DNA from: Microbacterium sufflavum
Lineage (GTDB): Bacteria; Actinomycetota; Actinomycetes; Actinomycetales; Microbacteriaceae
Length of the DNA stretch: 64,000 nt
Direction of reading: 5' to 3'
Assembly: GCF_023101165.1 (NCBI RefSeq)
Contig: NZ_CP078076.1
Coordinates: 2,232,001-2,296,000, forward strand
Positions 34,191-45,842 of the stretch are shown in pieces. A program made the position numbers and the translations under genes. Each line of letters starts with the position of its first letter. Positions within the stretch are counted from its first letter, which is position 1. The notes under the pieces were generated by a model. It did no database searches. It saw only the letters and a program-made list of their open reading frames with translations, and was not told the DNA's origin.

Positions 34191-35047
34191 GTGCCATCGC
34201 CGACACCACCACCGCGACCGGCACCCTGGAGGCGCGGAATCTGGTGAAGGACTTCACCCTGCGCTCCGGGTTCCGCACGAGTGTGTTGCATGCGGTGAAG
34301 GATGTGTCGTTCACGCTGGAGGCGGGGAGGACGGTCGCGCTGGTGGGGGAGTCGGGGTCGGGGAAGTCGACGATCGCGCGGATGCTGATGAAGCTGGAGA
34401 CGCCCACCTCCGGGTCCATCCTGTTGGACGGCAGGGAGACCGGCACCCGGGGTCGGGGGTTGGAGCGGTACCGGTCGGATGTGCAGATGGTGTTCCAGGA
34501 CCCGTTCGCGTCGTTGAACCCGTTCCACACGATCGTGCATCACCTGGAGCGTCCGATCCGCCTGCACCACCCGAAGCTGTCCGGGACGGCGGTACGGGCG
34601 CGGGCGATCGAGCTGCTCGAACGGGTCCGGCTGACCCCGGGGGAGAGCTTCGCCGAGCGCCGCCCGCACGAGCTGTCCGGCGGGCAGCGGCAGCGCGTCG
34701 CGATCGCGAGGGCGCTGGCCCCGGGGGCGCGGTTCATCGTGGCCGACGAGCCGGTGAGCATGTTGGACGTGTCGATCCGGCTCGGGGTCCTGAACCTGCT
34801 GGCCGAGCTGCAGCGGGAAGAGAACCTGGGCGTGCTGTACATCACCCACGACCTCGCCACAGCCCGCCACTTCTCCGATGAGATCATGGTGCTCTACAAG
34901 GGCGACGTCGTCGAACGCGGACCCGCCGACCAGGTCATCCTCCACCCGCAGCACGACTACACCCGCACCCTCCTCGGTGCCGCCCCCGAGCCGGAGAACC
35001 TCGGCCGTCTTCGCGATGAGGTGCGTGCGGAGCTCGCGGGACGGTGA
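34187..35047 (+). CDS. DppF-like ABC importer ATPase
   Basis: A 286-residue ATPase that pairs with the preceding one. Seen are Walker A GESGSGKST, Q-loop MVFQDPFASLNPFHT, signature LSGGQRQRVAIA, Walker B FIVADEPVSMLD and ITHDLATARHF. The first half keeps the GTG/TTG/GAT-rich codon pattern of the preceding gene, and the second half returns to the usual C-ending style. It is the last gene of the import operon; no strong terminator follows before the gcv promoter. Confidence 0.93.
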   Translation: MSAIADTTTATGTLEARNLVKDFTLRSGFRTSVLHAVKDVSFTLEAGRTVALVGESGSGKSTIARMLMKLETPTSGSILLDGRETGTRGRGLERYRSDVQMVFQDPFASLNPFHTIVHHLERPIRLHHPKLSGTAVRARAIELLERVRLTPGESFAERRPHELSGGQRQRVAIARALAPGARFIVADEPVSMLDVSIRLGVLNLLAELQREENLGVLYITHDLATARHFSDEIMVLYKGDVVERGPADQVILHPQHDYTRTLLGAAPEPENLGRLRDEVRAELAGR

Positions 35048-35087
35048 TCCGGGTCCGAGCCGTATGGGTGGGGCCCGTGCGTCGGGC

Positions 35088-35093
35088 TAGACT
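35088..35093 (+). promoter_or_regulatory. -10 box of the gcv operon
   Basis: TAGACT at about 27 bases before the glycine riboswitch; the transcript should begin near 35100. Confidence 0.5.
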
Positions 35094-35117
35094 GAAGCCA
35101 CAATCGAAGACAGGCCG

Positions 35118-35316
35118 AACGACCCACGCGGGAGAGCCCCGGCGCACGCAGCCGGGCACCGAAGGAGCAAGCCTCCCCGCCAATCTCTCAGGTACGCGTA
35201 CCGCGGGGGTCCGGCCGCTCTGAAAAGCGATCCCGAGCTGTCGGGGATCCGCCGACGGTGAAAGCCCGCGTGCTCGTGCGGGCGAAGCTCTCAGGCCCAT
35301 GACAGAGGGGGAGTTC
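35118..35316 (+). promoter_or_regulatory. tandem glycine riboswitch
   Basis: Two glycine aptamers in series precede gcvT. Aptamer I (about 35128-35225) contains GGGAGAGCC, CCGAAGGAGCAAGCC, ATCTCTCAGGTAC and CGCTCTGAAAA. Aptamer II (about 35226-35310) contains CCGACGGTGAAAGCCC, GAAGCTCTCAGGC and TGACAGAGG. These are the conserved cores of the class, and tandem glycine riboswitches typically switch on glycine cleavage genes when glycine is high. The region fills most of the 319 bp between the importer operon and gcvT. Confidence 0.93.
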
Positions 35317-35366
35317 CCTGGAACGGCGATGCCGCCGTTCCGCCCGACCCAGCCCGGGAGAACTCC
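35307..35366 (+). promoter_or_regulatory. likely expression platform of the glycine riboswitch
   Basis: GGAGTTC (35310-35316), at the very end of aptamer II, is complementary to GAACTCC (35360-35366) between the GGGAG ribosome binding site and the ATG. A 9-bp hairpin (35320-35328/35333-35341) lies between. Pairing would hide the start, which suggests translational control. Confidence 0.5.
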
Positions 35367-36482
35367 ATGTCCGACCCCCGCTTCACCCCGCTGCGCGAGC
35401 GCCACGAGGCCCTCGGCGCATCCTTCACCGACTTCGGCGGCTGGCAGATGCCGGTGCGCTACACATCCGACCTCGCCGAGCACCACGCCGTGCGCCAGGC
35501 GGCGGGCATCTTCGACATCTCGCACATGGCCGAGTTCACCGTGCGCGGAGGCGACGCGGGTGCCTTCCTCGACTACGCACTGGCCGGACGGCTGTCGGCT
35601 CTCGCGGTCGGCAAGGCGAAGTACTCGCTGCTGCTCACGCCCGAGGGCGGCATCGTCGACGACGTGATCGTGTACCGGCTCGCCGACGACGACTACCTGA
35701 TCATCTCCAACGCAGGCAACCGTGACGCCGTCCGTGGTGCGCTCGCGGACCGGGTCGCGCACTCCGGGGTCGAGCAGGTCGAGGTCGCCGACGTGTCCGA
35801 CGACTACGCCCTCATCGCGGTGCAGGGTCCGCGCGCCGAGGAGATCCTCGCCGCGACGGCCGGTATCGGCGAGGTGAGCGTGCCGTGGGCCGAGCAGCGC
35901 TACTACGCCTGGGCGTCCGCGACGTTCGCGGGGCAGCCGCTGCTCCTCGCCCGCACCGGCTACACGGGCGAGGACGGCTTCGAGCTTCTGGTGCCGGCGG
36001 CTCACGCGGCCGCGCTGTGGGATGCCGTGCTCACCGCCGGGACGCCCCTGGGCCTGGTACCGGCGGGCCTCGCGGCGCGCGACACGCTCCGGCTCGAGGC
36101 CGGGATGCCCCTGTACGGCCATGAGCTGAGCCTGGACACGTCGCCCGCGCAGGCGGGCCTCGGTCGCGTGGTGGTCGCCGCGAAGGAGCGCTTCGTCGGC
36201 AAGGACGCCCCCGCCCCGGCGGCCGACGCGCGCGTCCTGGTCGGACTGACCGCCGAGGGTCGCCGCGCGGGCCGCGCCGGCTACGCGGTGGTCGACGCCG
36301 ACGGTGCCCCGCTGGGGGAGATCACCAGCGGCGCCCTGAGCCCGACGCTGGGTCATCCGATCGCGATGGCCTACGTCGACCCTTCTTCCGCGGAAGAGGG
36401 AACCGCAGTATTCCTTGATGTGCGGGGGACCCGTATCCCCGCGACCGTGACCGCCCTGCCTTTCTACCGGAGGAACTCATGA
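35367..36482 (+). CDS. gcvT: glycine cleavage T-protein (aminomethyltransferase)
   Basis: A 371-residue folate-dependent enzyme that takes the aminomethyl group from lipoyl-H protein and makes 5,10-methylene-THF and ammonia. It begins [26 protein letters not shown]. The catalytic Asp region [13 protein letters not shown], the folate-site [15 protein letters not shown] and [18 protein letters not shown] are characteristic. GGGAG precedes the ATG at 35367. It is the first gene of gcvT-gcvH-gcvP, and its stop overlaps gcvH by ATGA. Confidence 0.97.
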   Translation: MSDPRFTPLRERHEALGASFTDFGGWQMPVRYTSDLAEHHAVRQAAGIFDISHMAEFTVRGGDAGAFLDYALAGRLSALAVGKAKYSLLLTPEGGIVDDVIVYRLADDDYLIISNAGNRDAVRGALADRVAHSGVEQVEVADVSDDYALIAVQGPRAEEILAATAGIGEVSVPWAEQRYYAWASATFAGQPLLLARTGYTGEDGFELLVPAAHAAALWDAVLTAGTPLGLVPAGLAARDTLRLEAGMPLYGHELSLDTSPAQAGLGRVVVAAKERFVGKDAPAPAADARVLVGLTAEGRRAGRAGYAVVDADGAPLGEITSGALSPTLGHPIAMAYVDPSSAEEGTAVFLDVRGTRIPATVTALPFYRRNS

Positions 36483-36856
36483 CCGACCTCAGCGCACTCC
36501 GCTACACCGACGAGCACGAGTGGATCGCCGGTGACGGCGACACCGTGACCATCGGCATCACCGACTACGCCGCCGAGAAGCTGGGCGACGTGGTGTTCGT
36601 CGAGCTCCCCGCCGTCGGCACCGAGATCACCGCCGGCTCCGTGGTGGGCGAGATCGAGTCGACCAAGTCGGTCGGCGAGCTCTACGCCCCGGTGGCCGGC
36701 ACGGTCGTCGAGATCAACGACGCCGTGGTCGACGACCCGTCGCTGGTGAACGCCGAGCCCTTCGAGGGCGGCTGGCTGCTCAAGGTCTCGGTCGCCGCCG
36801 GCGCCCTGGACGGACTGCTCGACCGCGACGCCTACGTCGCACTCACGGAGGGCTGA
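36479..36856 (+). CDS. gcvH: glycine cleavage H-protein
   Basis: A 125-residue lipoyl carrier that shuttles the aminomethyl group between P, T and L proteins. The lipoylated lysine is K63 in [15 protein letters not shown]. The opening RYTDEHEWI and [18 protein letters not shown] are typical. It overlaps gcvT by four bases, and gcvP starts eight bases after its stop. Confidence 0.97.
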   Translation: MTDLSALRYTDEHEWIAGDGDTVTIGITDYAAEKLGDVVFVELPAVGTEITAGSVVGEIESTKSVGELYAPVAGTVVEINDAVVDDPSLVNAEPFEGGWLLKVSVAAGALDGLLDRDAYVALTEG

Positions 36857-36863
36857 GACACAC

Positions 36864-39758
<2,895 letters not shown>

Positions 39759-39771
39759 GTCCCTGCTGATC

Positions 39772-39821
39772 CGCGGACGGCGTCGCGGTCACCTCCGGGT
39801 GGCGCGGCGCCGTCCGCGTTT
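39772..39821 (+). terminator. intrinsic terminator of the gcv operon
   Basis: CGCGGACGGCG (39772-39782) pairs with CGCCGTCCGCG (39808-39818), with CGCG/CGCG inside, and is followed by TTT. Confidence 0.8.
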
Positions 39822-39904
39822 CCGCATGTTTCGCGCGTGTGACGATTGGTCACCACTCAGTAACAGTTCGTTAGCCGAGTGCGTCGGCGGGCGGACTCGC
39901 GGGT

Positions 39905-39910
39905 TACGCT
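39905..39910 (+). promoter_or_regulatory. possible -10 box of the second importer operon
   Basis: TACGCT, about 63 bases before the GTG start; no clear -35 box was found. Confidence 0.4.
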
Positions 39911-39973
39911 CAGGTATCCCTGCGTGCTCGACGATGCGCACGCAGAATTCCCACGTCCACAGGAGGACACAAA

Positions 39974-41626
39974 GTGAAGCGCAACAAGATCGCCCTGGCG
40001 GGCGTCGCGCTGTTCGCGGGTGGCGCTCTGGCGCTCGCGGGCTGCGCGGGCGGATCCGGCAACACCGGTGACGGCGGCAACGGTGGGGCCAAGGCCGACC
40101 CGGATGCCATCATCACGACGAACGGCTCGGAGCCGGAGAACCCGCTGATCCCGACCAACACGAACGAGGTCGGTGGCGGCAAGATCCTGGACGAGATCTT
40201 CGCCGGGCTCGTCTACTACGACGCCGAGGGCAAGCCGGTCAACGACATGGCCGAGGAGATCACCACCGAGGACCCGCAGCACCTCACCGTGAAGCTGAAG
40301 GAGGGCCAGACCTTCTCCAACGGCGAAGAGGTCACGGCGGACAACTTCATCAAGGCGTGGAACTACGGCGCACAGGCGGAGAACGCCCACCTCTCGAGCT
40401 ACTTCTTCGAGGACATCGAGGGCTTCCAGAACACCCCCGACGTGTACGGCGCGCAGGGCGACATGTCCGGTCTGCAGCAGGTGGACGACTACACGTTCAC
40501 GATCACGCTGAACAAGCCGGCCGCCGACTTCGCGCTGCGCCTCGGCTACTCGGCGTACTACCCGCTGCCCGACGTCGCGTTCGAGGACATCGACGCGTTC
40601 GGTGAGAACCCGATCGGCAACGGCCCGTACAAGCTCGACGGTGAGGGCGCCTGGCAGCACGACGTGCAGATCGACCTGGTCCGCAACGACGACTACGACG
40701 GCGGTCGCAAGGCCAAGAACGGCGGCCTGTCGATCATCTTCTACGCGACGCAGGACGCGGCATACGCCGACCTGCAGGGCAACAAGGTCGACGTCATCGA
40801 CGTCATCCCGTCCGTGTCGCTGCCGACCTTCCAGGACGACCTGGGCGACCGCGCGGTGAACCAGCCGTCGGCCGTCTTCCAGTCGTTCACGATCGGTCAG
40901 TTCCTGCCGCACTTCTCCGGCGAGGAGGGCATCCTCCGTCGTCAGGCCATCTCGATGGCGTTCGACCGCGACCAGATCACCGACAAGATCTTCTTCGGCA
41001 CCCGCACCACGGCCTCCGACTTCACGTCGCCGGTCATCGACGGCTGGTCCGACTCGATCAAGGGCAACGAGGTCCTGAAGTACGACCCCGAGAAGGCCAA
41101 GGAGCTGTGGGCCGAGGCCGACGCCATCTCCCCGTGGGAGGGCGAGTTCAAGATCGCCTACAACACCGACGGTGGCCACCAGGAGTGGGTCGACGCCGTG
41201 ACCAACGCGATCTCCAACACGCTGGGCATCGAGGCATCGGGCGACCCGTACCCGACCTTCTCGGTCATCCGCGAGGAGATCAACAACAACAGCATCAAGA
41301 CCGCTGCCCGTTCGGGTTGGCAGGCCGACTACCCCGGTCTGTACAACTTCCTCGGCCCGCTCTACGCGACCAACGCCGGCTCCAACGACGGTGACTACTC
41401 GAACCCCGAGTTCGACGCGCTGATCGCCGAGGGCATCAGCAACACCGACACCGCGGCTCAGGTCGAGGAGTTCACCAAGGCGCAGGAGATCCTGTTCAAC
41501 GATCTCCCCGCGATCCCGCTGTGGTACTCCAACGTGACCGGTGGCTACGCCGACACGGTCGACAACGTCACGTTCGGCTGGAACTCGGTCCCGCTGTACT
41601 ACGAGATCACGAAGGCTGCCGAATAG
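39974..41626 (+). CDS. oppA: OppA-like peptide-binding lipoprotein
   Basis: A 550-residue extracellular binding protein. The signal peptide ends at the lipobox LAGC (C24), followed by a Gly/Asn-rich linker. The mature part fits family 5 peptide-binding proteins: TTNGSEPENPLIPTNTNEVGG near the N-terminus, IFAGLVYYDAEGKPV, VKLKEGQTFSNGEEVTADNF (the family signature) and SGWQADYPGLYNFLGPL near the end. Oligopeptides are the likely cargo. The GTG at 39974 follows AGGAGGACACAAA. A strong hairpin separates it from the permease genes and probably favours its higher expression. Confidence 0.92.
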   Translation: MKRNKIALAGVALFAGGALALAGCAGGSGNTGDGGNGGAKADPDAIITTNGSEPENPLIPTNTNEVGGGKILDEIFAGLVYYDAEGKPVNDMAEEITTEDPQHLTVKLKEGQTFSNGEEVTADNFIKAWNYGAQAENAHLSSYFFEDIEGFQNTPDVYGAQGDMSGLQQVDDYTFTITLNKPAADFALRLGYSAYYPLPDVAFEDIDAFGENPIGNGPYKLDGEGAWQHDVQIDLVRNDDYDGGRKAKNGGLSIIFYATQDAAYADLQGNKVDVIDVIPSVSLPTFQDDLGDRAVNQPSAVFQSFTIGQFLPHFSGEEGILRRQAISMAFDRDQITDKIFFGTRTTASDFTSPVIDGWSDSIKGNEVLKYDPEKAKELWAEADAISPWEGEFKIAYNTDGGHQEWVDAVTNAISNTLGIEASGDPYPTFSVIREEINNNSIKTAARSGWQADYPGLYNFLGPLYATNAGSNDGDYSNPEFDALIAEGISNTDTAAQVEEFTKAQEILFNDLPAIPLWYSNVTGGYADTVDNVTFGWNSVPLYYEITKAAE

Positions 41627-41640
41627 GCCTGACGGAGCTC

Positions 41641-41686
41641 GCACCCGCGAGGCGGTGACGGTTTCCGTCACCGCCTCGTCGGGTGC
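41641..41686 (+). terminator. intra-operon hairpin between oppA and oppB
   Basis: GAGGCGGTGACGG (41649-41661) pairs perfectly with its complement (41665-41677) around TTT. The stem is extended by GCACCC (41641-41646) with GGGTGC (41681-41686). No T run follows, so it may be a partial terminator or a 3'-end stabiliser for oppA mRNA. Confidence 0.65.
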
Positions 41687-41727
41687 TCCCGTTCGGTCTG
41701 TTCGCGCCCTCCCGAAAGGGACTGCGG

Positions 41728-42654
41728 ATGCCCAGCTATATCATCAGACGTCTTCTCCAGGTGATCCCCGTGTTCTTCGGGGCCACCCTGCTCATCTACT
41801 TCCTCGTGTTCGCCATGCCGGGCGACCCGATCCTGGCTCTGTTCGGCGATCGCACGCCCAATGAGGCTCTCGTCAACGCCCTGCGCGAGGAGTACCACCT
41901 CAACGAGCCGTTCCTGGTCCAGTACTGGTACTACATCACCGGTGTCTTCCAGGGTGACCTCGGCACGACCTTCTCCGGTCGCCCGGTCTCCGCGGTTCTC
42001 GTCGACACGCTTCCGGTCACCGGTCGGCTCGCCGTCATGGCGATCGGGATCGAGTTCACGCTCGCGATCACGATCGGCACGATCTCGGCGCTGCGCAAGG
42101 GCAAGCTGTTCGACACGACCGCCCTACTGGTCGCGCTCGTCGCCCTGGCGATCCCGATCTTCGTGCTGTGCTTCTTGGCCCAGTACTTCCTGGCGATCCA
42201 GTGGGGCTGGTTCAGCCCGACCGTCGGCTCCGACAACGACTGGGGCGGCCTCTGGCTGCCCGCCCTCGTGCTCGGGTTCAGCCTCTTCGCCGTCAGCATG
42301 CGCCTGATGCGCAGCTCGGTGATCGACACCCTCAACCAGGACTGGGTGCGCACGGCGTACAGCAAGGGACTCTCGCGCACCCGCGTGATCCCGGTGCACG
42401 TGCTGCGCAACTCCCTGCTCCCGGTCATCACCAACTCCGCCACGAACTTCGGCGTGCTCCTCGTGGGCGCGACCGTGACCGAGGGGATCTTCAACATCCC
42501 CGGTGTCGGCAACACGCTCTACCAGGCGGCGATCCGCGGTGAGGGGCCCACCGTGGTCTCCTTCGTCACGGTGTTCGTGATCCTGTACGTGCTGGTGAAC
42601 CTTGTCATCGACCTGCTCTACGGTCTGCTCGACCCGAGGATCCGCTATGTCTGA
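41728..42654 (+). CDS. oppB: OppB-like peptide permease
   Basis: A 308-residue permease with about six helices. It starts with the classical SYIIRRLLQVIPVFFGATLL. AMPGDPILALFGDR and LNEPFLVQYWYYITGVFQGDLG match the first periplasmic loop, YSKGLSRTRVIPVHVLRNSLLPV the coupling loop, and LVIDLLYGLLDPRIRY the end. ATG 41728 was chosen over an earlier frame start because AAAGGGA lies about 7 bases upstream and the family begins there. It overlaps oppC by eight bases (ATGTCTGA). Confidence 0.94.
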   Translation: MPSYIIRRLLQVIPVFFGATLLIYFLVFAMPGDPILALFGDRTPNEALVNALREEYHLNEPFLVQYWYYITGVFQGDLGTTFSGRPVSAVLVDTLPVTGRLAVMAIGIEFTLAITIGTISALRKGKLFDTTALLVALVALAIPIFVLCFLAQYFLAIQWGWFSPTVGSDNDWGGLWLPALVLGFSLFAVSMRLMRSSVIDTLNQDWVRTAYSKGLSRTRVIPVHVLRNSLLPVITNSATNFGVLLVGATVTEGIFNIPGVGNTLYQAAIRGEGPTVVSFVTVFVILYVLVNLVIDLLYGLLDPRIRYV

Positions 42655-43588
42655 CCCCACCACGCAGAAGCACTACGTCGCCCCGGTCGAGACCGAGTCG
42701 ATCGCCATCGATGCGGTGCGCGTCGCCGAGAAGCCCAGCAACCTGTGGCGCGACGCGTGGCGCGACCTGCGCCGTCGCCCGATGTTCTGGTTCTCGGTGC
42801 TGCTCGCCGCGCTGTTCATCGTCATGTCGTTCTGGCCGACCCTGTTCACGCAGGTCAACCCGCGCGTGTGCGACCTGATGAACAGCAACGAGGGCCCGAC
42901 GCCAGGCCACCCGCTCGGGTTCAACTTCCAGGGCTGCGACATCTACGCCCGCGTCGTCTGGGGCGCCCAGACGTCGCTGTCGGTCGGTCTCATCGCCACC
43001 GTGATCTCCGCGGTGCTGGGCCTCATCATGGGTGCGCTGGCCGGTTTCTACGGCGGCTGGATCGACGCGCTCCTGTCCCGCATCGGCGACATCTTCTTCG
43101 CGATCCCCTACATCCTGGCCGCCCTGGTCGTGATGACGGTGCTCTCGGACTACCGCTCGGTCTGGACGCTCGCGCTCGCGATCGGTGGCTTCTCCTGGGC
43201 GTCCACGGCACGCGTCGTGCGCGCCGAGATCCTCCGGGTGCGGCAGGCGGACTTCGTCATGGCGTCGCGCTCGCTGGGCCAGTCCCGGTTCAAGACGCTG
43301 CTGACCCACGTGATCCCCAACGGCATCGCGCCGCTGCTGGTCGTGTCGACCCTGGGACTCGCCGCGGCGATCGTGGCGGAGGCGACCCTGTCGTTCCTCG
43401 GTGTCGGACTCGGCGGCACGGTGGTGTCGTGGGGTAACGACATCAGCCAGGCACAGGCGGCTCTGCGCATCGCCCCGATGTCGCTCATCTATCCATCGAT
43501 CGCGCTCACCCTCGCGGTGCTCGCGTTCGTCGGCCTCGGCGAGCTCATCCGAGACGCCCTCGACCCGAAGGCGAGGGCCCGCCGATGA
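42647..43588 (+). CDS. oppC: OppC-like peptide permease
   Basis: A 313-residue permease, partner of OppB. A cytoplasmic head of about 45 residues includes NLWRDAWRDLRRRPMFWFS, which is typical of OppC. HPLGFNFQGCDIYARVVWGA follows the first helix, ASRSLGQSRFKTLLTHVIPN is the coupling loop and LSFLGVGLGGTVVSWG comes near the end. Its stop overlaps the next gene by ATGA. Confidence 0.94.
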   Translation: MSDPTTQKHYVAPVETESIAIDAVRVAEKPSNLWRDAWRDLRRRPMFWFSVLLAALFIVMSFWPTLFTQVNPRVCDLMNSNEGPTPGHPLGFNFQGCDIYARVVWGAQTSLSVGLIATVISAVLGLIMGALAGFYGGWIDALLSRIGDIFFAIPYILAALVVMTVLSDYRSVWTLALAIGGFSWASTARVVRAEILRVRQADFVMASRSLGQSRFKTLLTHVIPNGIAPLLVVSTLGLAAAIVAEATLSFLGVGLGGTVVSWGNDISQAQAALRIAPMSLIYPSIALTLAVLAFVGLGELIRDALDPKARARR

Positions 43589-45258
43589 GCGACCACAACG
43601 CCGCCCAGATCCCGCTGCTGAGTGTCCGCGACCTCAAGGTCGCGTTCCGTTCGCAGGAGGGGATGCGCGAGGTCCTGCACGGTGTCACGTTCGACGTGTT
43701 CCCCGGCGAGACCGTCGCGATCGTGGGGGAGTCCGGTTCGGGCAAGTCCACCACGGCCACGGCCATCGTCGACCTGCTCCCGGGGACCGGAAAGGTCACC
43801 GGTGGATCGATCACGCTCGAGGGCCGTCCGCTCACGGGCCTGAGCCGACGCGACATCGAGGCGGTGCGCGGTCGCGACATCGGCTTCGTGCCGCAGGACC
43901 CCATGTCGAGCCTCAACCCGGTGTGGAGCATCGGCTTCCAGGTCAAGGAGGCCGTGCGCGCCAACGGCATCGCCCAGGGGCGTGCCGCTGTCAAGGCACG
44001 CACGATCGAGGTGCTGCAGCAGGCGGGTCTGGCCGATGCCGAGCGACGGCTGCACCAGTATCCGCACCAGTTCTCCGGCGGGATGCGCCAGCGCGCGCTG
44101 ATCGGCATCGGTCTCGCGGCCGACCCGAAGCTCCTGATCGCCGACGAGCCGACCTCGGCCCTCGACGTGACGGTGCAGCGGGTCATCCTCGATCACATGG
44201 CCTCTCTCACGCGGGACAAGGGCACCTCGGTGCTCCTGATCACGCACGACCTCGGTCTCGCGGCCGAGCGCGCGGAGAAGATCATCGTGATGAACGGCGG
44301 CAACATCGTCGAGGCGGGGCCGAGCCGTCAGATCCTGGAGAACCCGCAGCACCCGTACACCAAGCGGCTGGTGGCCGCGGCGCCCAGTGTGGCGTCGCAG
44401 CGCATCCAGGCGGTCGTGGAGGATCGGGGGATCGAGACGCTCGAGGACCTCGCGGACATCCCGCCGACCGTCCGGGTGGCCGGTCTGACGAAGGACTACA
44501 AGATCCGCCAGGGCAACTTCCGCAGCGAGGCCTTCCGGGCGGTGGACGACGTGTCGTTCGAGATCCCGCGCGGCAAGACGCTCGCACTGGTCGGGGAGTC
44601 CGGATCGGGCAAGTCCACGGTCGCGAAGATGGTGCTCAAGCTCGAGGATCCGACCGCCGGCACGATCGAGATCGACGGCCAGGACGTGTCGGGGCTCTCG
44701 AACGCGCAGGCGTTCGGGCTCCGTCGCCGGATGCAGCCGGTGTTCCAGGACCCCTACGGCTCGCTCGACCCGCTGCGCAACATCGGCAACACGATCGCCG
44801 AGCCGCTGCAGATCCACGGCGTCGGCGACCGCGCCTCGCAGCGGGCGCGCGTGGAGGAGCTGCTGGAGCAGGTCGCCCTGCCCCAGTCCCTCGCCACGCG
44901 ATACCCGAACGAGCTGTCGGGCGGTCAGCGGCAGCGCGTGGCGATCGCCCGTGCGCTCGCGCTCAAGCCCGACATCATCGTGCTCGACGAGGCGGTGTCG
45001 GCGCTCGACGTGCTGGTGCAGGACCAGATCCTGAAGCTGCTTGCCGACCTGCAGTCCGAGCTCGACCTGACGTACCTGTTCATCACCCACGACCTCGCGG
45101 TCGTGCGGGTCTCCAGCGACCTGGTGTGTGTGATGGAGAAGGGCCGCGTGGTGGAGCAGGGCACGGTCGACGAGATCTTCGCGAATCCGCAGGAGGAGTA
45201 CACGGAGCGCCTGCTGCAGGCGATCCCGGGTGCGTCGATCCCTCTCGGCGGCCACTGA
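43585..45258 (+). CDS. oppDF: fused OppD-OppF peptide-importer ATPase
   Basis: A 557-residue protein with two complete ABC ATPase domains, so one gene replaces oppD and oppF. Domain 1 (about residues 10-260) has GESGSGKST, FSGGMRQRALIG and LLIADEPTSALD. Domain 2 (about 300-545) has GESGSGKST, LSGGQRQRVAIA and IIVLDEAVSALD. Both carry the OppD/F C-terminal extension with NPQHPYTKRL and NPQEEYTERL. The fusion fixes a heterodimer. The first importer in this window uses two separate ATPases instead. Confidence 0.95.
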   Translation: MSDHNAAQIPLLSVRDLKVAFRSQEGMREVLHGVTFDVFPGETVAIVGESGSGKSTTATAIVDLLPGTGKVTGGSITLEGRPLTGLSRRDIEAVRGRDIGFVPQDPMSSLNPVWSIGFQVKEAVRANGIAQGRAAVKARTIEVLQQAGLADAERRLHQYPHQFSGGMRQRALIGIGLAADPKLLIADEPTSALDVTVQRVILDHMASLTRDKGTSVLLITHDLGLAAERAEKIIVMNGGNIVEAGPSRQILENPQHPYTKRLVAAAPSVASQRIQAVVEDRGIETLEDLADIPPTVRVAGLTKDYKIRQGNFRSEAFRAVDDVSFEIPRGKTLALVGESGSGKSTVAKMVLKLEDPTAGTIEIDGQDVSGLSNAQAFGLRRRMQPVFQDPYGSLDPLRNIGNTIAEPLQIHGVGDRASQRARVEELLEQVALPQSLATRYPNELSGGQRQRVAIARALALKPDIIVLDEAVSALDVLVQDQILKLLADLQSELDLTYLFITHDLAVVRVSSDLVCVMEKGRVVEQGTVDEIFANPQEEYTERLLQAIPGASIPLGGH

Positions 45259-45260
45259 GC

Positions 45261-45824
45261 GTGGCATCGCCGGCACAGCCCGAGGACGCACGGACCTACC
45301 GTGCGTCCTCGGGCACCGTCATCCTCGTGCTCAGCGTGCTTCTGGTGCTGTTCCTGCTGGGGGACACGGTCGTCAACGGCAGCATCGTGCAGGCGCTGCT
45401 GATCGCTCCGTGGATGCTCCTCGCCCTGTGGATCGTGTACGAGATCAGCTTCGTGTCGCACGTGCGGGTGGACGCGCACGGGGCGACCGTGCAGAACCTC
45501 CTGCGCCGGACGAGCTTCGGCTGGGGGCACGTGCGCGACATCGACCTGCGCTGGCAGCTCGAGTTCGCGCTCGACGACGGCCGCACGCTCACCTCCTGGG
45601 GTGGCCCGGCCCGCGCCCGCCCGCCCCGTCAGCGTCGTGACGAGGACGCGGAGCCGCGGGTGCCCTCCGGGTTGCGGGCCCTCACCGACATCCGCGACCG
45701 CTGGTCGGAGGCGGCGGCTGCCGACGCGCCCATCCGTCGCACGTGGGACGGCCCCGCGCTGATCGCGCTCGCGGTGATCGTGCTGTGGGCCGCCGCCGCG
45801 CTCGTCGTGGTCAACCTCGGCTGA
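45261..45824 (+). CDS. membrane protein with PH-like domain
   Basis: A 187-residue protein with two hydrophobic segments near the N-terminus (about residues 15-35 and 40-60), a bacterial PH-like region (VRVDAHGATVQNLLRRTSF then WGHVRDIDLRW), a charged proline/arginine-rich part and a final membrane segment at about 165-185. The function is unknown. The GTG at 45261 lies two bases after the oppDF stop, so it may be co-transcribed with the importer, though no role there is evident. Confidence 0.72.
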   Translation: MASPAQPEDARTYRASSGTVILVLSVLLVLFLLGDTVVNGSIVQALLIAPWMLLALWIVYEISFVSHVRVDAHGATVQNLLRRTSFGWGHVRDIDLRWQLEFALDDGRTLTSWGGPARARPPRQRRDEDAEPRVPSGLRALTDIRDRWSEAAAADAPIRRTWDGPALIALAVIVLWAAAALVVVNLG

Positions 45825-45842
45825 GCACCCGGCGCACCGGAC

